Of a stretch of DNA of 24,767 nt, positions 8,995-16,174 are shown piece after piece; the first letter of the stretch is position 1; the number at the start of each line of letters is the position of its first letter. Origin of the DNA: a virus. The translations under genes and the position numbers were made by a program. The DNA is taken from positions 1 through 24,767 of the IMG/VR virus record IMGVR_UViG_3300026519_000521; one strand, written 5' to 3'. The notes under the pieces are model-generated. The model saw only the letters and a list, made by a program, of their open reading frames with translations. It was not told the DNA's origin and searched no databases.

Positions 8995-9030
8995 TAAAAA
9001 ATAAATTGCCCCGCACCATTAAGTGCGAGG
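8995..9030 (-). terminator. Rho-independent terminator/attenuator after the capsid gene
   Basis: Arms at 9009-9016 and 9023-9030 form an eight-base stem with one G-T pair and a six-base loop, starting eight bases past the capsid stop. On the minus strand the stem is followed by CAATTTATTTTTTAAC, a good T-rich tail. It sits inside the structural operon, so it probably acts as a partial terminator setting the ratio of capsid to later products. Confidence 0.65.
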
Positions 9031-9037
9031 TGTTAGC

Positions 9038-10051
9038 TTAAGAAGCTGGGTCAGAATCATAAAGCTTCCAGTTATACAAAGGGTTGACCATTGTTAATTC
9101 GCCCATGAAGCCAATATATTGAACAGCAGCGTCTTGATTGATAGGCATCATAGTCTTGCCAATTTTATTAAAGTTCCGCTCTGGGTGATAACGCATGCGC
9201 ATTGTTGATGTATCAATGCCATAAGTCGTATTAGCTGGCATATTCGAGCCGATACCACCATCTTGAACAATTTCAGCGGAACGTCCAGCACCAAAGTATT
9301 TCAATGTTTGAAAGCCAAGTTTACCTAACCCAGTTTCATCATTGATACGTTGGATTGCAACCGTTGCTGCATCATAAGCAGAATAATGTTCTGAGGACAT
9401 TAGCAGTAAGTCTGCACCACGCTTGCCACGTGATCGCTGTGTCATAATATCATTTAGGAATGGTCTAATAGTAGTTGATGTTACTTGAGTTCCAATACCA
9501 GTGTTATATGTGTCAGCATCAAAAGACGATGTTTGCCAAATCGCATTTGATCTAGCGATACCGCCGTATGTTCCAGCGTTTACAATTGTTGGGATTGCAA
9601 GTTGCAGTCCGCCAAGCTCTTTGCCGCCTGAGCCTGTGCCATCGGAATGGATAGCTCTGCCCATTTCGTCAGTTAGTTCCATTTCAGCGGCTTCGATATG
9701 AGCCTCGAAAATATCCATTAACTGTGATGAGCCTGAGTTATTTAAAACATCTTCGTTAGCCAAAGACACCCCAACCGCTACCATTTTAGCTATAAACTCA
9801 GCGTCATTGAATAGTTCGGCAGGGGAATTACTCATTGTATCAAAACCATTATACCAAGTGACGTTGCCACTTTTTGCATAAAGTAACCGTTCACGGATTC
9901 TTGGCCCTGAATATTTCTTCCAGCCGCCTTTGCGTTTTAATGCTGCTAATAGTGGGTTATCATCTGATACTAAATCTTGATAGCCTGATGAACGATCTTC
10001 AAGTGCAAGAGAGAGAATCTCTTGATTCTTTTCTACTGTGGATAAAGGCAT
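9038..10051 (-). CDS. Phage major capsid protein (HK97-type fold expected)
   Basis: A 337-residue protein following the scaffold gene. The segments DNPLLAALKRKGGWKKYSG, YNGFDTMSNSPAELFNDAEF, VAVGVSLANEDVLNNSG and ELTDEMGRAIHSDGTGSGGKELGGLQ are characteristic of the capsid proteins of short-tailed phages with a separate scaffold. These form the icosahedral shell. The later part includes DIMTQRSRGKRGADLLLMSSEHYSAYDAA, a region typical of the A-domain. The gene has the strongest ribosome-binding site in the module (AAGGAGG five bases before the ATG) and a terminator straight after it, fitting a protein needed in hundreds of copies. No maturation protease gene is visible next to it. Confidence 0.85.
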   Translation of the reverse strand: MPLSTVEKNQEILSLALEDRSSGYQDLVSDDNPLLAALKRKGGWKKYSGPRIRERLLYAKSGNVTWYNGFDTMSNSPAELFNDAEFIAKMVAVGVSLANEDVLNNSGSSQLMDIFEAHIEAAEMELTDEMGRAIHSDGTGSGGKELGGLQLAIPTIVNAGTYGGIARSNAIWQTSSFDADTYNTGIGTQVTSTTIRPFLNDIMTQRSRGKRGADLLLMSSEHYSAYDAATVAIQRINDETGLGKLGFQTLKYFGAGRSAEIVQDGGIGSNMPANTTYGIDTSTMRMRYHPERNFNKIGKTMMPINQDAAVQYIGFMGELTMVNPLYNWKLYDSDPAS

Positions 10052-10056
10052 TTAAG

Positions 10057-10063
10057 CCTCCTT
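10057..10063 (-). promoter_or_regulatory. Perfect Shine-Dalgarno site of the capsid gene
   Basis: AAGGAGG on the minus strand, five bases before the ATG at 10051. It is a full anti-16S match, whereas other genes in the module have weak sites such as AAAGGT or none. It supports the chosen start and high translation. Confidence 0.8.
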
Positions 10064-10072
10064 AAATTTATG

Positions 10073-11209
10073 TCAATTAACAACACTTAATGCGTGTTTA
10101 ATTGAATCTTTAATTGATGAACTAGTGCGCTTTCTGCTAATTTCTGAACCTGCATTCGGCGAACCTATGATTGATTTTTGCCCTTTGAGGGTTTGAGCCT
10201 CTTGGCTGGGTGTCGGCTGAACGACTTGCGCAGTCTGAACTGCTTGTGACGCATTAGCGGCTGGGTTTAATAATTCCGCCTGTCTATACGCTTCTGATAA
10301 ATCTAGCGTTCGCCCTGAACTGATGAGAAAAGCCATATCAGGCTCTAACTCGTCAAATCTAGGGTGATTAGCCTTAAATTCATTTACTTGATTTTGGATA
10401 GCACTTTCTTGACTTGATTGCAAGTTGTTAGTTACTTTGCCCATTTCATTCCGTAAAGTTGCTATTTCATGTTGCAAACCTAAAACAATAGAGTCTTGTT
10501 GTGTTTGGACTTCATCTAATGGTTGCCCTAATACATGAGCCGCAATTTCTCTTAATGTATAGCCCTTTTGCGTGGCTATCTGGTCTAAGCCAGCAACAAT
10601 ATCTGTTTCTAATAAACCATCAATTTGAGTATAATTTTGTAAAGCCCTATCAATTGTAGTGCCTTGCTCTTTTGCCATTTGCTCATACGGCTTAAGCGGT
10701 TCAAATTTCTTTTGATAACCTTCAAGACCCGATTTAAGCTCTGAGTGAACTCTATTAACTTCATGCTTAACCGTATCTGGGGTTTTCTCCCATTCGGCTC
10801 GTGCTTGTTCTGAAAATCGCTTAGGAGCAGCATTAACTCTTTTACTAGCAACCTCATCAGCTTTGACTTCTGGCTTATCATTAGCCTTTGCCGCTGGATT
10901 TTCTGCTGGTTTTTCTTCTGTAGCTTTAGTATCTGGTTTTGCCTTGGCTTCTTTAGTGCCTCCTTCGCTCTTGACCTTGAGTGTTTCTTTTTCTTCTTTT
11001 TCTTCTTTTTCTTCTTTGTCTTTACTCTCAACCTTTAAAACCGCCGCCTCGACAGCAGAACGAGCAGTTTTAACCTCTTTTTCTACCTCTTTCTTAGGCT
11101 TTTTTGGCTCTGCGTCGTTAGCCTCTGATGTCGCTGTTGGGTCTATTGAATGGTCAATATTATCAATTTCGACTGGATTAGGTGTGTCAACTTGTTCTGG
11201 AGTGTCCAT
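10073..11209 (-). CDS. Phage scaffolding protein
   Basis: A 378-residue, highly charged, mostly helical protein directly before the capsid gene. The N-terminal third is Lys/Glu-rich and disordered (including a KEEKEEKEEKE run encoded by a nine-base tandem repeat at about 10986-11018). The centre has PKRFSEQARAEWEKTPDTVKHEVNRVHSELKSGLEGYQ, which is the recurrent pattern of scaffold proteins in podophage-type modules. Later residues form coiled coils (LQHEIATLRNEMGKVTNNLQ), then a basic tail (ISRKRTSSSIKDSIKHAL) suited to capsid contact. Scaffolds guide capsid assembly and then leave. It starts adjacent to the stop of the small CxxC gene, with no gap. Family call from position and sequence pattern. 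Confidence 0.7.
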   Translation of the reverse strand: MDTPEQVDTPNPVEIDNIDHSIDPTATSEANDAEPKKPKKEVEKEVKTARSAVEAAVLKVESKDKEEKEEKEEKETLKVKSEGGTKEAKAKPDTKATEEKPAENPAAKANDKPEVKADEVASKRVNAAPKRFSEQARAEWEKTPDTVKHEVNRVHSELKSGLEGYQKKFEPLKPYEQMAKEQGTTIDRALQNYTQIDGLLETDIVAGLDQIATQKGYTLREIAAHVLGQPLDEVQTQQDSIVLGLQHEIATLRNEMGKVTNNLQSSQESAIQNQVNEFKANHPRFDELEPDMAFLISSGRTLDLSEAYRQAELLNPAANASQAVQTAQVVQPTPSQEAQTLKGQKSIIGSPNAGSEISRKRTSSSIKDSIKHALSVVN

Positions 11210-11551
11210 TTATTTGTTTCCTGTTCTTTCGCCACGCTCAAAACGAGCAGTAGCTTTTTCAATAGTTTTCTTAATGCCCTTACTATCGGGCTTAGGCTTT
11301 GGCTTTGGTCTGTTTCTTGCTGGATCATTTCCAACCTCAATCATTCCTAACGATTTATATTCTTTGCGTAAAGACGATTTGCTGTCGTGCATCTTTCCAG
11401 TCGCTTGGCTCTGAACTGCATCCATAACGTCTGTCGCTAGATTTGGCATCGGGAGTTTTGATCGGCTAGGCTCAATATCCATGCACCCAATAGGCCAATC
11501 CATTATATCATGAAAATCTTTACAGTTTTTGCATAAACGAAATGTTGCCAT
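11210..11551 (-). CDS. Small phage protein with CxxC N-terminus, function unknown
   Basis: A 113-residue protein. The start chosen is the ATG at 11551 (MATFRLCKNCKDF), supported by AAAGGT eight bases upstream; a longer frame reaching 11605 overlaps the preceding gene and adds residues that look non-coding. CKNC resembles half of a zinc ribbon; a third Cys (WPIGCMD) follows. The C-terminal half is DPARNRPKPKPKPDSKGIKKTIEKATARFERGE, a basic pattern. Small proteins of this plan, Cys-rich head and RPKP-rich tail, usually lie between portal and scaffold genes in such phages. Here, however, the upstream neighbour is not a portal gene but a short exported protein. Confidence 0.6.
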   Translation of the reverse strand: MATFRLCKNCKDFHDIMDWPIGCMDIEPSRSKLPMPNLATDVMDAVQSQATGKMHDSKSSLRKEYKSLGMIEVGNDPARNRPKPKPKPDSKGIKKTIEKATARFERGERTGNK

Positions 11552-11570
11552 TATATTACCTTTAAAATAT

Positions 11571-11933
11571 TTATTTAAATATAGTTTCTCTTGGTGCATG
11601 AACAATTAACCTTGCACCTGCTTTAATAATTACCTGCTCGCCATTCTTGAGCGCTAATTGATATGCTAATTCGCATGCACTAGCACAAATTCCTGTCACA
11701 ATGAACCGCTTGCCTGTGTTCTTCTCAACGTAAGCTGTCCATATCCCAACTATGCCGCCTAACCCTGTAAGCACACATACATTAGCTTCACATGCTGGCG
11801 GCCAATAGCGACTGTTATTTACCATCTCTCTTAGTGTCGGCTGTTGTGCAAACACTGCCGAAACGCCCCAGAATATACCAACCCATAACCATAGGCCTAT
11901 GAGAGTTATTAAAATGAAGTTTCTTATAATCAT
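11571..11933 (-). CDS. Exported ClpP/crotonase-like (COG3904-type) short protein, possibly truncated
   Basis: A 120-residue protein. Residues 1-29 form a signal peptide (two positive charges, then ILITLIGLWLWVGIFWG, then VFAQ). The rest includes GGIVGIWTAYVEKNTGKRF, VTGICASACELAYQLALKNG and KAGARLIVHAP. The G-x-CASAC-x-LA pattern followed by a GAR-x-x-x-HAP strand matches the nucleophile-serine region of ClpP/crotonase-superfamily proteins of the COG3904 type, common in phages of alphaproteobacteria. It ends 14 residues after the ALKNG/KAGA section, whereas I would expect about 50-70 further residues, including the helix with the acidic or His partner, so it may be truncated or not catalytic. 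It overlaps the fibre gene by four bases (ATGA). Confidence 0.55.
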   Translation of the reverse strand: MIIRNFILITLIGLWLWVGIFWGVSAVFAQQPTLREMVNNSRYWPPACEANVCVLTGLGGIVGIWTAYVEKNTGKRFIVTGICASACELAYQLALKNGEQVIIKAGARLIVHAPRETIFK

Positions 11934-12679
11934 GTTACTAACGCCTGTAATTCTGCATTGCTTAATCGAGTTGGGAAATATGTTATCTTTCTAATAAATC
12001 CATTTAAGGCCTCATTTGATACATTGCCGCTATTCCCACCTAGGCTTAGCTCAATGGCGTTTGTCAATGGGATACCAGCAACATCTGTGCCAGTTAAACC
12101 ATCAAGACTAGCGCTCCTAGCAAATGCTATATTATTTGCAGCTAAAGCTAATCCGACTTTATGAACCCCAACATTAACACTAGACCATTGTCCTGTATTT
12201 AATATAAGTGTGCCAGCATCATCATAGACTTGGGCAGCAGCAGACGAACCAGTTCTTACTCTGCCATATTGTCCACCAGCATTAAACCAACGCAACAATA
12301 GTTGCATGTCTGCACTAACAGCTAATTGCTCCCATTCGATAACCCATGTGCCAAGTGATGAATCAAGCCAACTAATATCACTGAAAATAACATCATCGGC
12401 TGCAGTAGCGCCATCTATAGCATGGATAAAAAGCCCTTTGTCAGTAATGCGCAATTCATTTATACCAAAGGCGACATCATTTCCAGCGATGTCTTTTGCT
12501 GTTCCAGTAGTTGCTCTAGTGCAGGTGAGTAGATTAGTGATAGCAATGCTTGAGCCATCTTTCATGGCACGGTTATTAGTAAAGTCTATAGACATTGTAG
12601 CACCCTCTTGCCACCATTGAACTGCGTCAAAAGTGTTGCATGAGGATTGCAGCAAAGATAGTCCTAAGCCGAGCATCAT
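11930..12679 (-). CDS. Phage fibre-type protein with ConA/LamG-like carbohydrate-binding region
   Basis: A 249-residue beta-rich protein. After a short head come SIDFTNNRAMKDGSSIAITNLLTCTRATTGTAKD, GLFIHAIDGATAADDVIFSDISWL, and the terminal IRKITYFPTRLSNAELQAL. The 'DFTxN...TRAT.GTxxD' start and the 'GxIRKITYFPxRLSNAELQALT' end are recurrent in phage receptor-binding proteins with a concanavalin-A-like jelly roll. These bind surface glycans. The gene overlaps its neighbours by four bases on each side (ATGA), so it belongs tightly to the spike group. A glycan target is inferred; no sequence feature names it. Confidence 0.6.
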   Translation of the reverse strand: MMLGLGLSLLQSSCNTFDAVQWWQEGATMSIDFTNNRAMKDGSSIAITNLLTCTRATTGTAKDIAGNDVAFGINELRITDKGLFIHAIDGATAADDVIFSDISWLDSSLGTWVIEWEQLAVSADMQLLLRWFNAGGQYGRVRTGSSAAAQVYDDAGTLILNTGQWSSVNVGVHKVGLALAANNIAFARSASLDGLTGTDVAGIPLTNAIELSLGGNSGNVSNEALNGFIRKITYFPTRLSNAELQALVT

Positions 12680-12939
12680 ACCAACCCTACAATATTGCTA
12701 GCTGTCGTTCCTGTCTCATTTAGCCGCGCGACACGTATTGGCAATATTGCGCCAGAGCTAACCCCAATAAAGTTTACTGTTTCTCCTGATTTCATTACCA
12801 CGGCAATATTACCTGCTACGCCAACATAAAGCGCTCGAGTTATTTCGCTTAAATCATTTGCATCATCGGGAGTGATTGCAAAAGCATTATTCGCCGGCGA
12901 AGTCAGCCCCGAATTATAATTATCATATTTATCTAACAT
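12676..12939 (-). CDS. Spike base protein, Rcc01079-like family
   Basis: An 87-residue protein with NNAFAITPDDANDLSEITRALYVGVAGNIAVVMKSGE, then VNFIGVSSGAILPIRVARLNETGTTASNIVGL. This is the pattern of the Rcc01079 family of spike base proteins (ITP.DA.DL...TRALYVGxAG, LPIRVxRLxxTGTTAxxIVxL). In the Rhodobacter gene transfer agent the homologue anchors head spikes, which bind the capsular polysaccharide of recipient cells. It lies between DUF2793 and the ConA-like gene, so the three probably form one receptor-binding device. Confidence 0.8.
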   Translation of the reverse strand: MLDKYDNYNSGLTSPANNAFAITPDDANDLSEITRALYVGVAGNIAVVMKSGETVNFIGVSSGAILPIRVARLNETGTTASNIVGLV

Positions 12940-12948
12940 TTTCTTCTC

Positions 12949-13743
12949 CTAGTTGATTAAACTGTCGTCACTAATTCTTTTCCACGAACTACCATCGCAA
13001 CATGCAACGCAAGCTCCACCACTCGCATCGTGAACATAGATAATACGACCTGATGTAGTTGCGCTTGGCAGTGAAGATTTTGAATATTGTTTTAGCGATA
13101 ATGGTTGAGCAAAATTTGGCTCGCCGCTGGTGGCATTGATTATAAAACTATCATTCCATGAAGTGCCATCGCCGCTAACTTTGAAATGAAAATCATCATC
13201 ACCAGTAAGCCCAATTTCTGCTCGCCCTGACCAATTAGTCTGAAACAAAAAACTACCAGTATCTGTTGTGGCATTCTTGTTTACCTTAATACGATGATCC
13301 GAACCCTCATGATTAAAGAGTGTGTTTGATGAACTAATAGCTAAACGGTTTGTTATATCGGCAATAGCATTAACACCTATTAGAGGCGCTGGATTGATTG
13401 AGCCTGCACCTGTAACAACCCAGCTGGAGCCGTCCCAGACGACAAGTTCACCTTCATCAATTACAAAGGCAAGCCAACCTGCTTGCGGTGTATAAAATAT
13501 CCAAGCTCCATCCTGCCATGCAGCAATTTGATCGTCCTTGCCAGACCATGCTCCAGTTGCTGGACTTGCAATAATATAACGCTCACCATCAACAGGCGAA
13601 ATAGGTGGAACTGTCAAATCCTTGTCGAGCACACTAAGTTGCACAATAGCATCTAGCGCTCTTATGGCTTCATTATGCGTTATGTGTTTTTGTGCCTGTG
13701 CCGCCGCAATATATGGAAGGCTAAGATTGGGTGTGTCGCTCAT
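12949..13743 (-). CDS. DUF2793 family phage spike/fibre protein
   Basis: A 264-residue protein and the first gene of the minus-strand module in this window. The N-terminus MSDTPNLSLPYIAAAQAQKHITHNEAIRALDAIVQLSV, followed by PPISPVDGERYIIA, AWSGKDDQIAAWQDGAWIF and GWLAFVIDEGELVVWDGSSWV, is diagnostic of DUF2793. This domain is found in gene transfer agent head-spike fibres and in phage tail proteins of alphaproteobacteria. The later part (160-264) is beta-rich and ends in an immunoglobulin-like or fibre-tip-like region with a Cys pair (GGACVACCDGSSW). It is followed after nine bases by the spike base gene with an AGGAGAAG site between. Confidence 0.85.
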   Translation of the reverse strand: MSDTPNLSLPYIAAAQAQKHITHNEAIRALDAIVQLSVLDKDLTVPPISPVDGERYIIASPATGAWSGKDDQIAAWQDGAWIFYTPQAGWLAFVIDEGELVVWDGSSWVVTGAGSINPAPLIGVNAIADITNRLAISSSNTLFNHEGSDHRIKVNKNATTDTGSFLFQTNWSGRAEIGLTGDDDFHFKVSGDGTSWNDSFIINATSGEPNFAQPLSLKQYSKSSLPSATTSGRIIYVHDASGGACVACCDGSSWKRISDDSLIN

Positions 13744-13759
13744 ATGCGCAAAACCTTTG

Positions 13760-13787
13760 TTGCATTAACTTGTTTGAAGGCTATAAT
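13760..13787 (+). promoter_or_regulatory. Putative sigma70-type promoter for the methyltransferase/glycosyltransferase pair
   Basis: TTGCAT at 13760-13765 and a perfect TATAAT at 13782-13787 are 16 bases apart, 58 bases before the ATG at 13845. This is in the divergent gap between the phage module and the plus-strand genes. Seen by eye only. The reverse strand also carries a TATTAT-like box here, so the gap could serve both directions. Confidence 0.4.
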
Positions 13788-13844
13788 AATGCGTGTTAAT
13801 GAGGCGGGGATTAGTTTTGTTTTGAACTTAAAAAGAATGTTAAT

Positions 13845-14516
13845 ATGCTAATAAAAACAATAGCCAAAATACGCAAACACACGAGGGCAAAGAGATATAA
13901 GCTATTTTCTGAATTCATTGCGGATATGGCAAAGCCTTTAAATATTGTAGATATTGGAGGCACAGCGGCTCATTGGATTGGGAAACTGTCCCAATCAGAT
14001 AACATAAACATAACATTGATCAATAATCATCATATTGACAAAACTAATATCAATTATGACAACCGATATGATTTTATTCAGGAAAAAATTATGGATGCGA
14101 ACGATTTGAGCATCTCTGATCTAAGTTCTTATGATCTTATTTTTTCAAATTCATTTCTTGAGCATTTAGAAAATAAAGAGCTGCAGATTTCATTAGCGCA
14201 AAAAATAACAAAGAGTGGAAAGCCATACTTTATTCAAGTGCCGAATAAATATTGTGCTATAGACCCCCACTTTCCTTACCCATTGCCCTTTTTTGCGGCC
14301 TACCCAAAATCACTGCAGGCATGGTTGTTGAGCAAATATCATTTCGGTGGCGGCGGAAAAAATGCCTCAAGAGAACAAGTTGATCAAAGATTAAAATATT
14401 ACAACCCGATTGGATACAAAGATTTTATAACCATGTTTCCAAATGGTAAATTAGTTAGAGAAAGAACATTTGGGCTGAACTTATCTTTAGTTGCAATGAG
14501 TTTAGCAAAGATATGA
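13845..14516 (+). CDS. Class I SAM-dependent methyltransferase
   Basis: A 223-residue protein. Residues 33-40 (NIVDIGGT) are motif I of the Rossmann methyltransferase fold, binding S-adenosylmethionine; residues 97-108 (DLIFSNSFLEHL) are the post-motif acid and EHL helix typical of methyltransferase family 11. Then comes QKITKSGKPYFIQVPNKY, the strand-loop after motif III. A segment FPYPLPFFAAYPKSLQAWL is the predicted substrate cap. It overlaps the glycosyltransferase by four bases (ATGA), so both probably act on the same glycan or lipid-linked sugar. The substrate cannot be read from sequence. Base composition is more AT-rich than the glycosyltransferase, hinting at separate origins. Confidence 0.75.
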   Translation: MLIKTIAKIRKHTRAKRYKLFSEFIADMAKPLNIVDIGGTAAHWIGKLSQSDNINITLINNHHIDKTNINYDNRYDFIQEKIMDANDLSISDLSSYDLIFSNSFLEHLENKELQISLAQKITKSGKPYFIQVPNKYCAIDPHFPYPLPFFAAYPKSLQAWLLSKYHFGGGGKNASREQVDQRLKYYNPIGYKDFITMFPNGKLVRERTFGLNLSLVAMSLAKI

Positions 14517-15589
14517 GAATGAATATTCTAATTCTCGTTCCTGGCCAAGAAGGAGGTATTGATAGGCTTTTTCAAAATTTAAATATGGGTGATATTCAAC
14601 ATGATTCTGAGATGAAATATACTCTGTTTCGAACACATGAAAAACGAGGGCGGCTCTTGCTCAGCGCTTTTCTTTTGCCGTTCAGATTATTAAAATTTTT
14701 ATACCTGTTGTTGGTTGGGCAGGTGGATTTATGCCATATCAACCTTTCAGTGCGTGGAAGCACGCTACGCAAAATTCTATTCGCAACTATATGTCGCATA
14801 ACCCGCACCCCCTATGTAATTCATTTGCATGGAGGACATTATAGGGAGTTTTTCTCTGACCTTCCCTCTCCTTTAAAAGCAATTGTGCGCTCGTTTTTTC
14901 AAAACGCTGCTAAGGTGATTGTACTAGGGGGGGTGTGGAAGGAGTTTGTCGTTAAAAATATAGGTATTAGCGACAAGGATGTCATGATTGTGCCAAATGC
15001 TGTAATAGGGCCAGATGTATTTACGGATATACCTAATAAAGAAATGCCGCCGCATATTTTGTTTTTAGGGCGAGTGGGAGATGGAAAAGGTGTTCCGGAG
15101 TTGATGAAAGCATTTGCCAGCCAGCGCCTTTCATCTTTGTCATGGAGCGCCACGTTGGCAGGTGATGGCGAAGTTGAAAAATACAAAAGAGAGATAAAAC
15201 AGCTTGGCTTAGATGATAGGGTTGCGATAACGGGTTGGGTCGGTCCAAAAGAAGTCGCAAATTTGCTAATACGCTCCAGCATTCTCGCCCTACCTTCTCA
15301 TGCAGAGAATTTACCTCTTAGTATGCTTGAGGGCATGGCATATGGATTAGCGCCTGTGGTTACGCCTGTGGGTGCAGTTGAAGATGTTATAAATGATGGA
15401 GAGAATGGATTGCTTATACCCGTAGGTGATGCTGACGCTCTTGCTGGCGCACTTGCTGATCTTATTAAAAACCCAGAAAAACGCAACAAGTTGGCGCATA
15501 ATGCTCGTCACACTTTTGAGCAGGGATATGACATTAAAGACTATGGCGAAAAGTTAGATAAGGTTTATGGGGCAATATTAACACTGTGA
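14513..15589 (+). CDS. GT4-family glycosyltransferase
   Basis: A 358-residue GT-B fold enzyme. The N-terminal half shows VDLCHINLSVRGST and PYVIHLHGGHYREFF (acceptor-side pocket; H-x-H-G-G is typical). The C-terminal half has ILFLGRVGDGKGVPELMKAF, TLAGDGEVE, ITGWVGPKEVANLL and the EX7E element ENLPLSMLE (E265, E273), which grips the sugar-nucleotide donor. Family GT4 enzymes transfer hexoses to polysaccharide or lipopolysaccharide acceptors at the cytoplasmic face of the inner membrane. Residues 50-68 are hydrophobic and basic, fitting peripheral membrane attachment. It may start at 14513 or at the second ATG, 14519; the former overlaps the methyltransferase stop. No polymerase or flippase is in the window. 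Confidence 0.85.
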   Translation: MRMNILILVPGQEGGIDRLFQNLNMGDIQHDSEMKYTLFRTHEKRGRLLLSAFLLPFRLLKFLYLLLVGQVDLCHINLSVRGSTLRKILFATICRITRTPYVIHLHGGHYREFFSDLPSPLKAIVRSFFQNAAKVIVLGGVWKEFVVKNIGISDKDVMIVPNAVIGPDVFTDIPNKEMPPHILFLGRVGDGKGVPELMKAFASQRLSSLSWSATLAGDGEVEKYKREIKQLGLDDRVAITGWVGPKEVANLLIRSSILALPSHAENLPLSMLEGMAYGLAPVVTPVGAVEDVINDGENGLLIPVGDADALAGALADLIKNPEKRNKLAHNARHTFEQGYDIKDYGEKLDKVYGAILTL

Positions 15590-15596
15590 AACTTAA

Positions 15597-15809
15597 CTAG
15601 GGCATGATTATAAGTATAAAGTGCAAATCCTGATTATTTATTACAATTGACCCTGCTCCTTCAATTGCCCTATTGCCCGAAATGATCACTCCTAAAACAA
15701 CGCAACAAGTCTTAGTATTAACTCTACCCAGAGCGTCTGGGGCAGGTAATTTCTCTTTGATCCATTTTTTTGAAAATCTAACCTTTGATTCTAATTGGTT
15801 AGGTGTTAT
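15597..15809 (-). pseudogene. Protein-coding relic copy A (IKEKL..PDALGR.NT family)
   Basis: The minus strand holds 70 open codons without a start codon, following a TGA at 15810-15812 and ending in TAG. The translation includes FSKKWIKEKL, then PAPDALGRVNT and CVVLGVIISGN. The same peptide pattern, shifted by one inserted codon, occurs in the relic at 24246-24455. No ribosome-binding site or ATG is present, so this is most likely a decayed gene fragment rather than a gene. I do not recognise the parent family. It starts eight bases past the glycosyltransferase stop on the opposite strand. The gap 15590-15843 otherwise holds nothing else I can name. Confidence 0.5.
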
Positions 15810-15843
15810 TCATTTTTTCAATTAAAGAATATTGGTAGGATAT

Positions 15844-16128
15844 ATGCTAAAAGCTCATTGGTTGCTTTTTACTTGTTTAACTCTTTTTGTTACGCCAGCA
15901 CTGGCGCTAGTGTTCGGCAGTTCTAACCTCGGTATTTTTGGCTATCCAGATCATACTTGTTCTAAACCATATAAGCCGTATTCTTTTACTACTCAGTGGG
16001 AAGTTGACTCGTTCAATGCTGAGCTAACTACTTATTATAAATGTATAGATGAATATGTAGATGCAGCGAAAAATGACATTGATAGGATTATTGAAAAAGC
16101 AAATGAAGCTGTTGATGAGGTTCTATAA
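15844..16128 (+). CDS. Small secreted protein of unknown function (94 aa)
   Basis: The chosen start is the ATG at 15844 with AGGA five bases upstream; a TTG at 15832 would extend it by four residues. Residues 1-22 form a signal peptide (MLKAHWLLFTCLTLFVTPALA). The mature part has GSSNLGIFGYPDHTCSKPYKP, a two-Cys arrangement (C in DHTC and in YKCIDEY) that may form a disulfide, then a helix with NDIDRIIEKANEAV. I do not recognise a functional family. It is followed after 46 bases by the M23 peptidase gene in the same direction, so the two may be cotranscribed and both work in the periplasm. Confidence 0.6.
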   Translation: MLKAHWLLFTCLTLFVTPALALVFGSSNLGIFGYPDHTCSKPYKPYSFTTQWEVDSFNAELTTYYKCIDEYVDAAKNDIDRIIEKANEAVDEVL

Positions 16129-16133
16129 ATACA

Positions 16134-16150
16134 CCCCATTAAAAATGGGG
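16134..16150 (+). promoter_or_regulatory. Short hairpin between the small secreted protein and M23 genes
   Basis: CCCCAT and ATGGGG form a six-base stem with a five-base loop, five bases past the stop at 16128. No T run follows, so it is not a standard terminator; it may influence mRNA stability or reduce read-through into the M23 gene. Stem seen; role unknown. Confidence 0.35.
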
Positions 16151-16174
16151 GACTACCATCATAAAGGTAATAAT

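Noticed and set aside
10863-11414. Plus-strand open frame of 183 codons rich in Ser, Phe and Leu
   Set aside because: It is the shadow of the Lys/Glu-rich scaffold gene and crosses two real genes.
11552-11605. Longer start for the small CxxC phage protein
   Set aside because: It would overlap the exported protein gene by 35 bases; the ATG at 11551 has a good ribosome-binding site.
13744-13844. Possible prophage attachment site or tRNA at the edge of the phage module
   Set aside because: I found no tRNA-like fold and no direct repeat elsewhere in the window that would form an att pair.
16061-16174. Longer start for the M23 peptidase
   Set aside because: It would overlap the small secreted protein gene and put residues ahead of a clear signal peptide; AAAGGT supports 16175.
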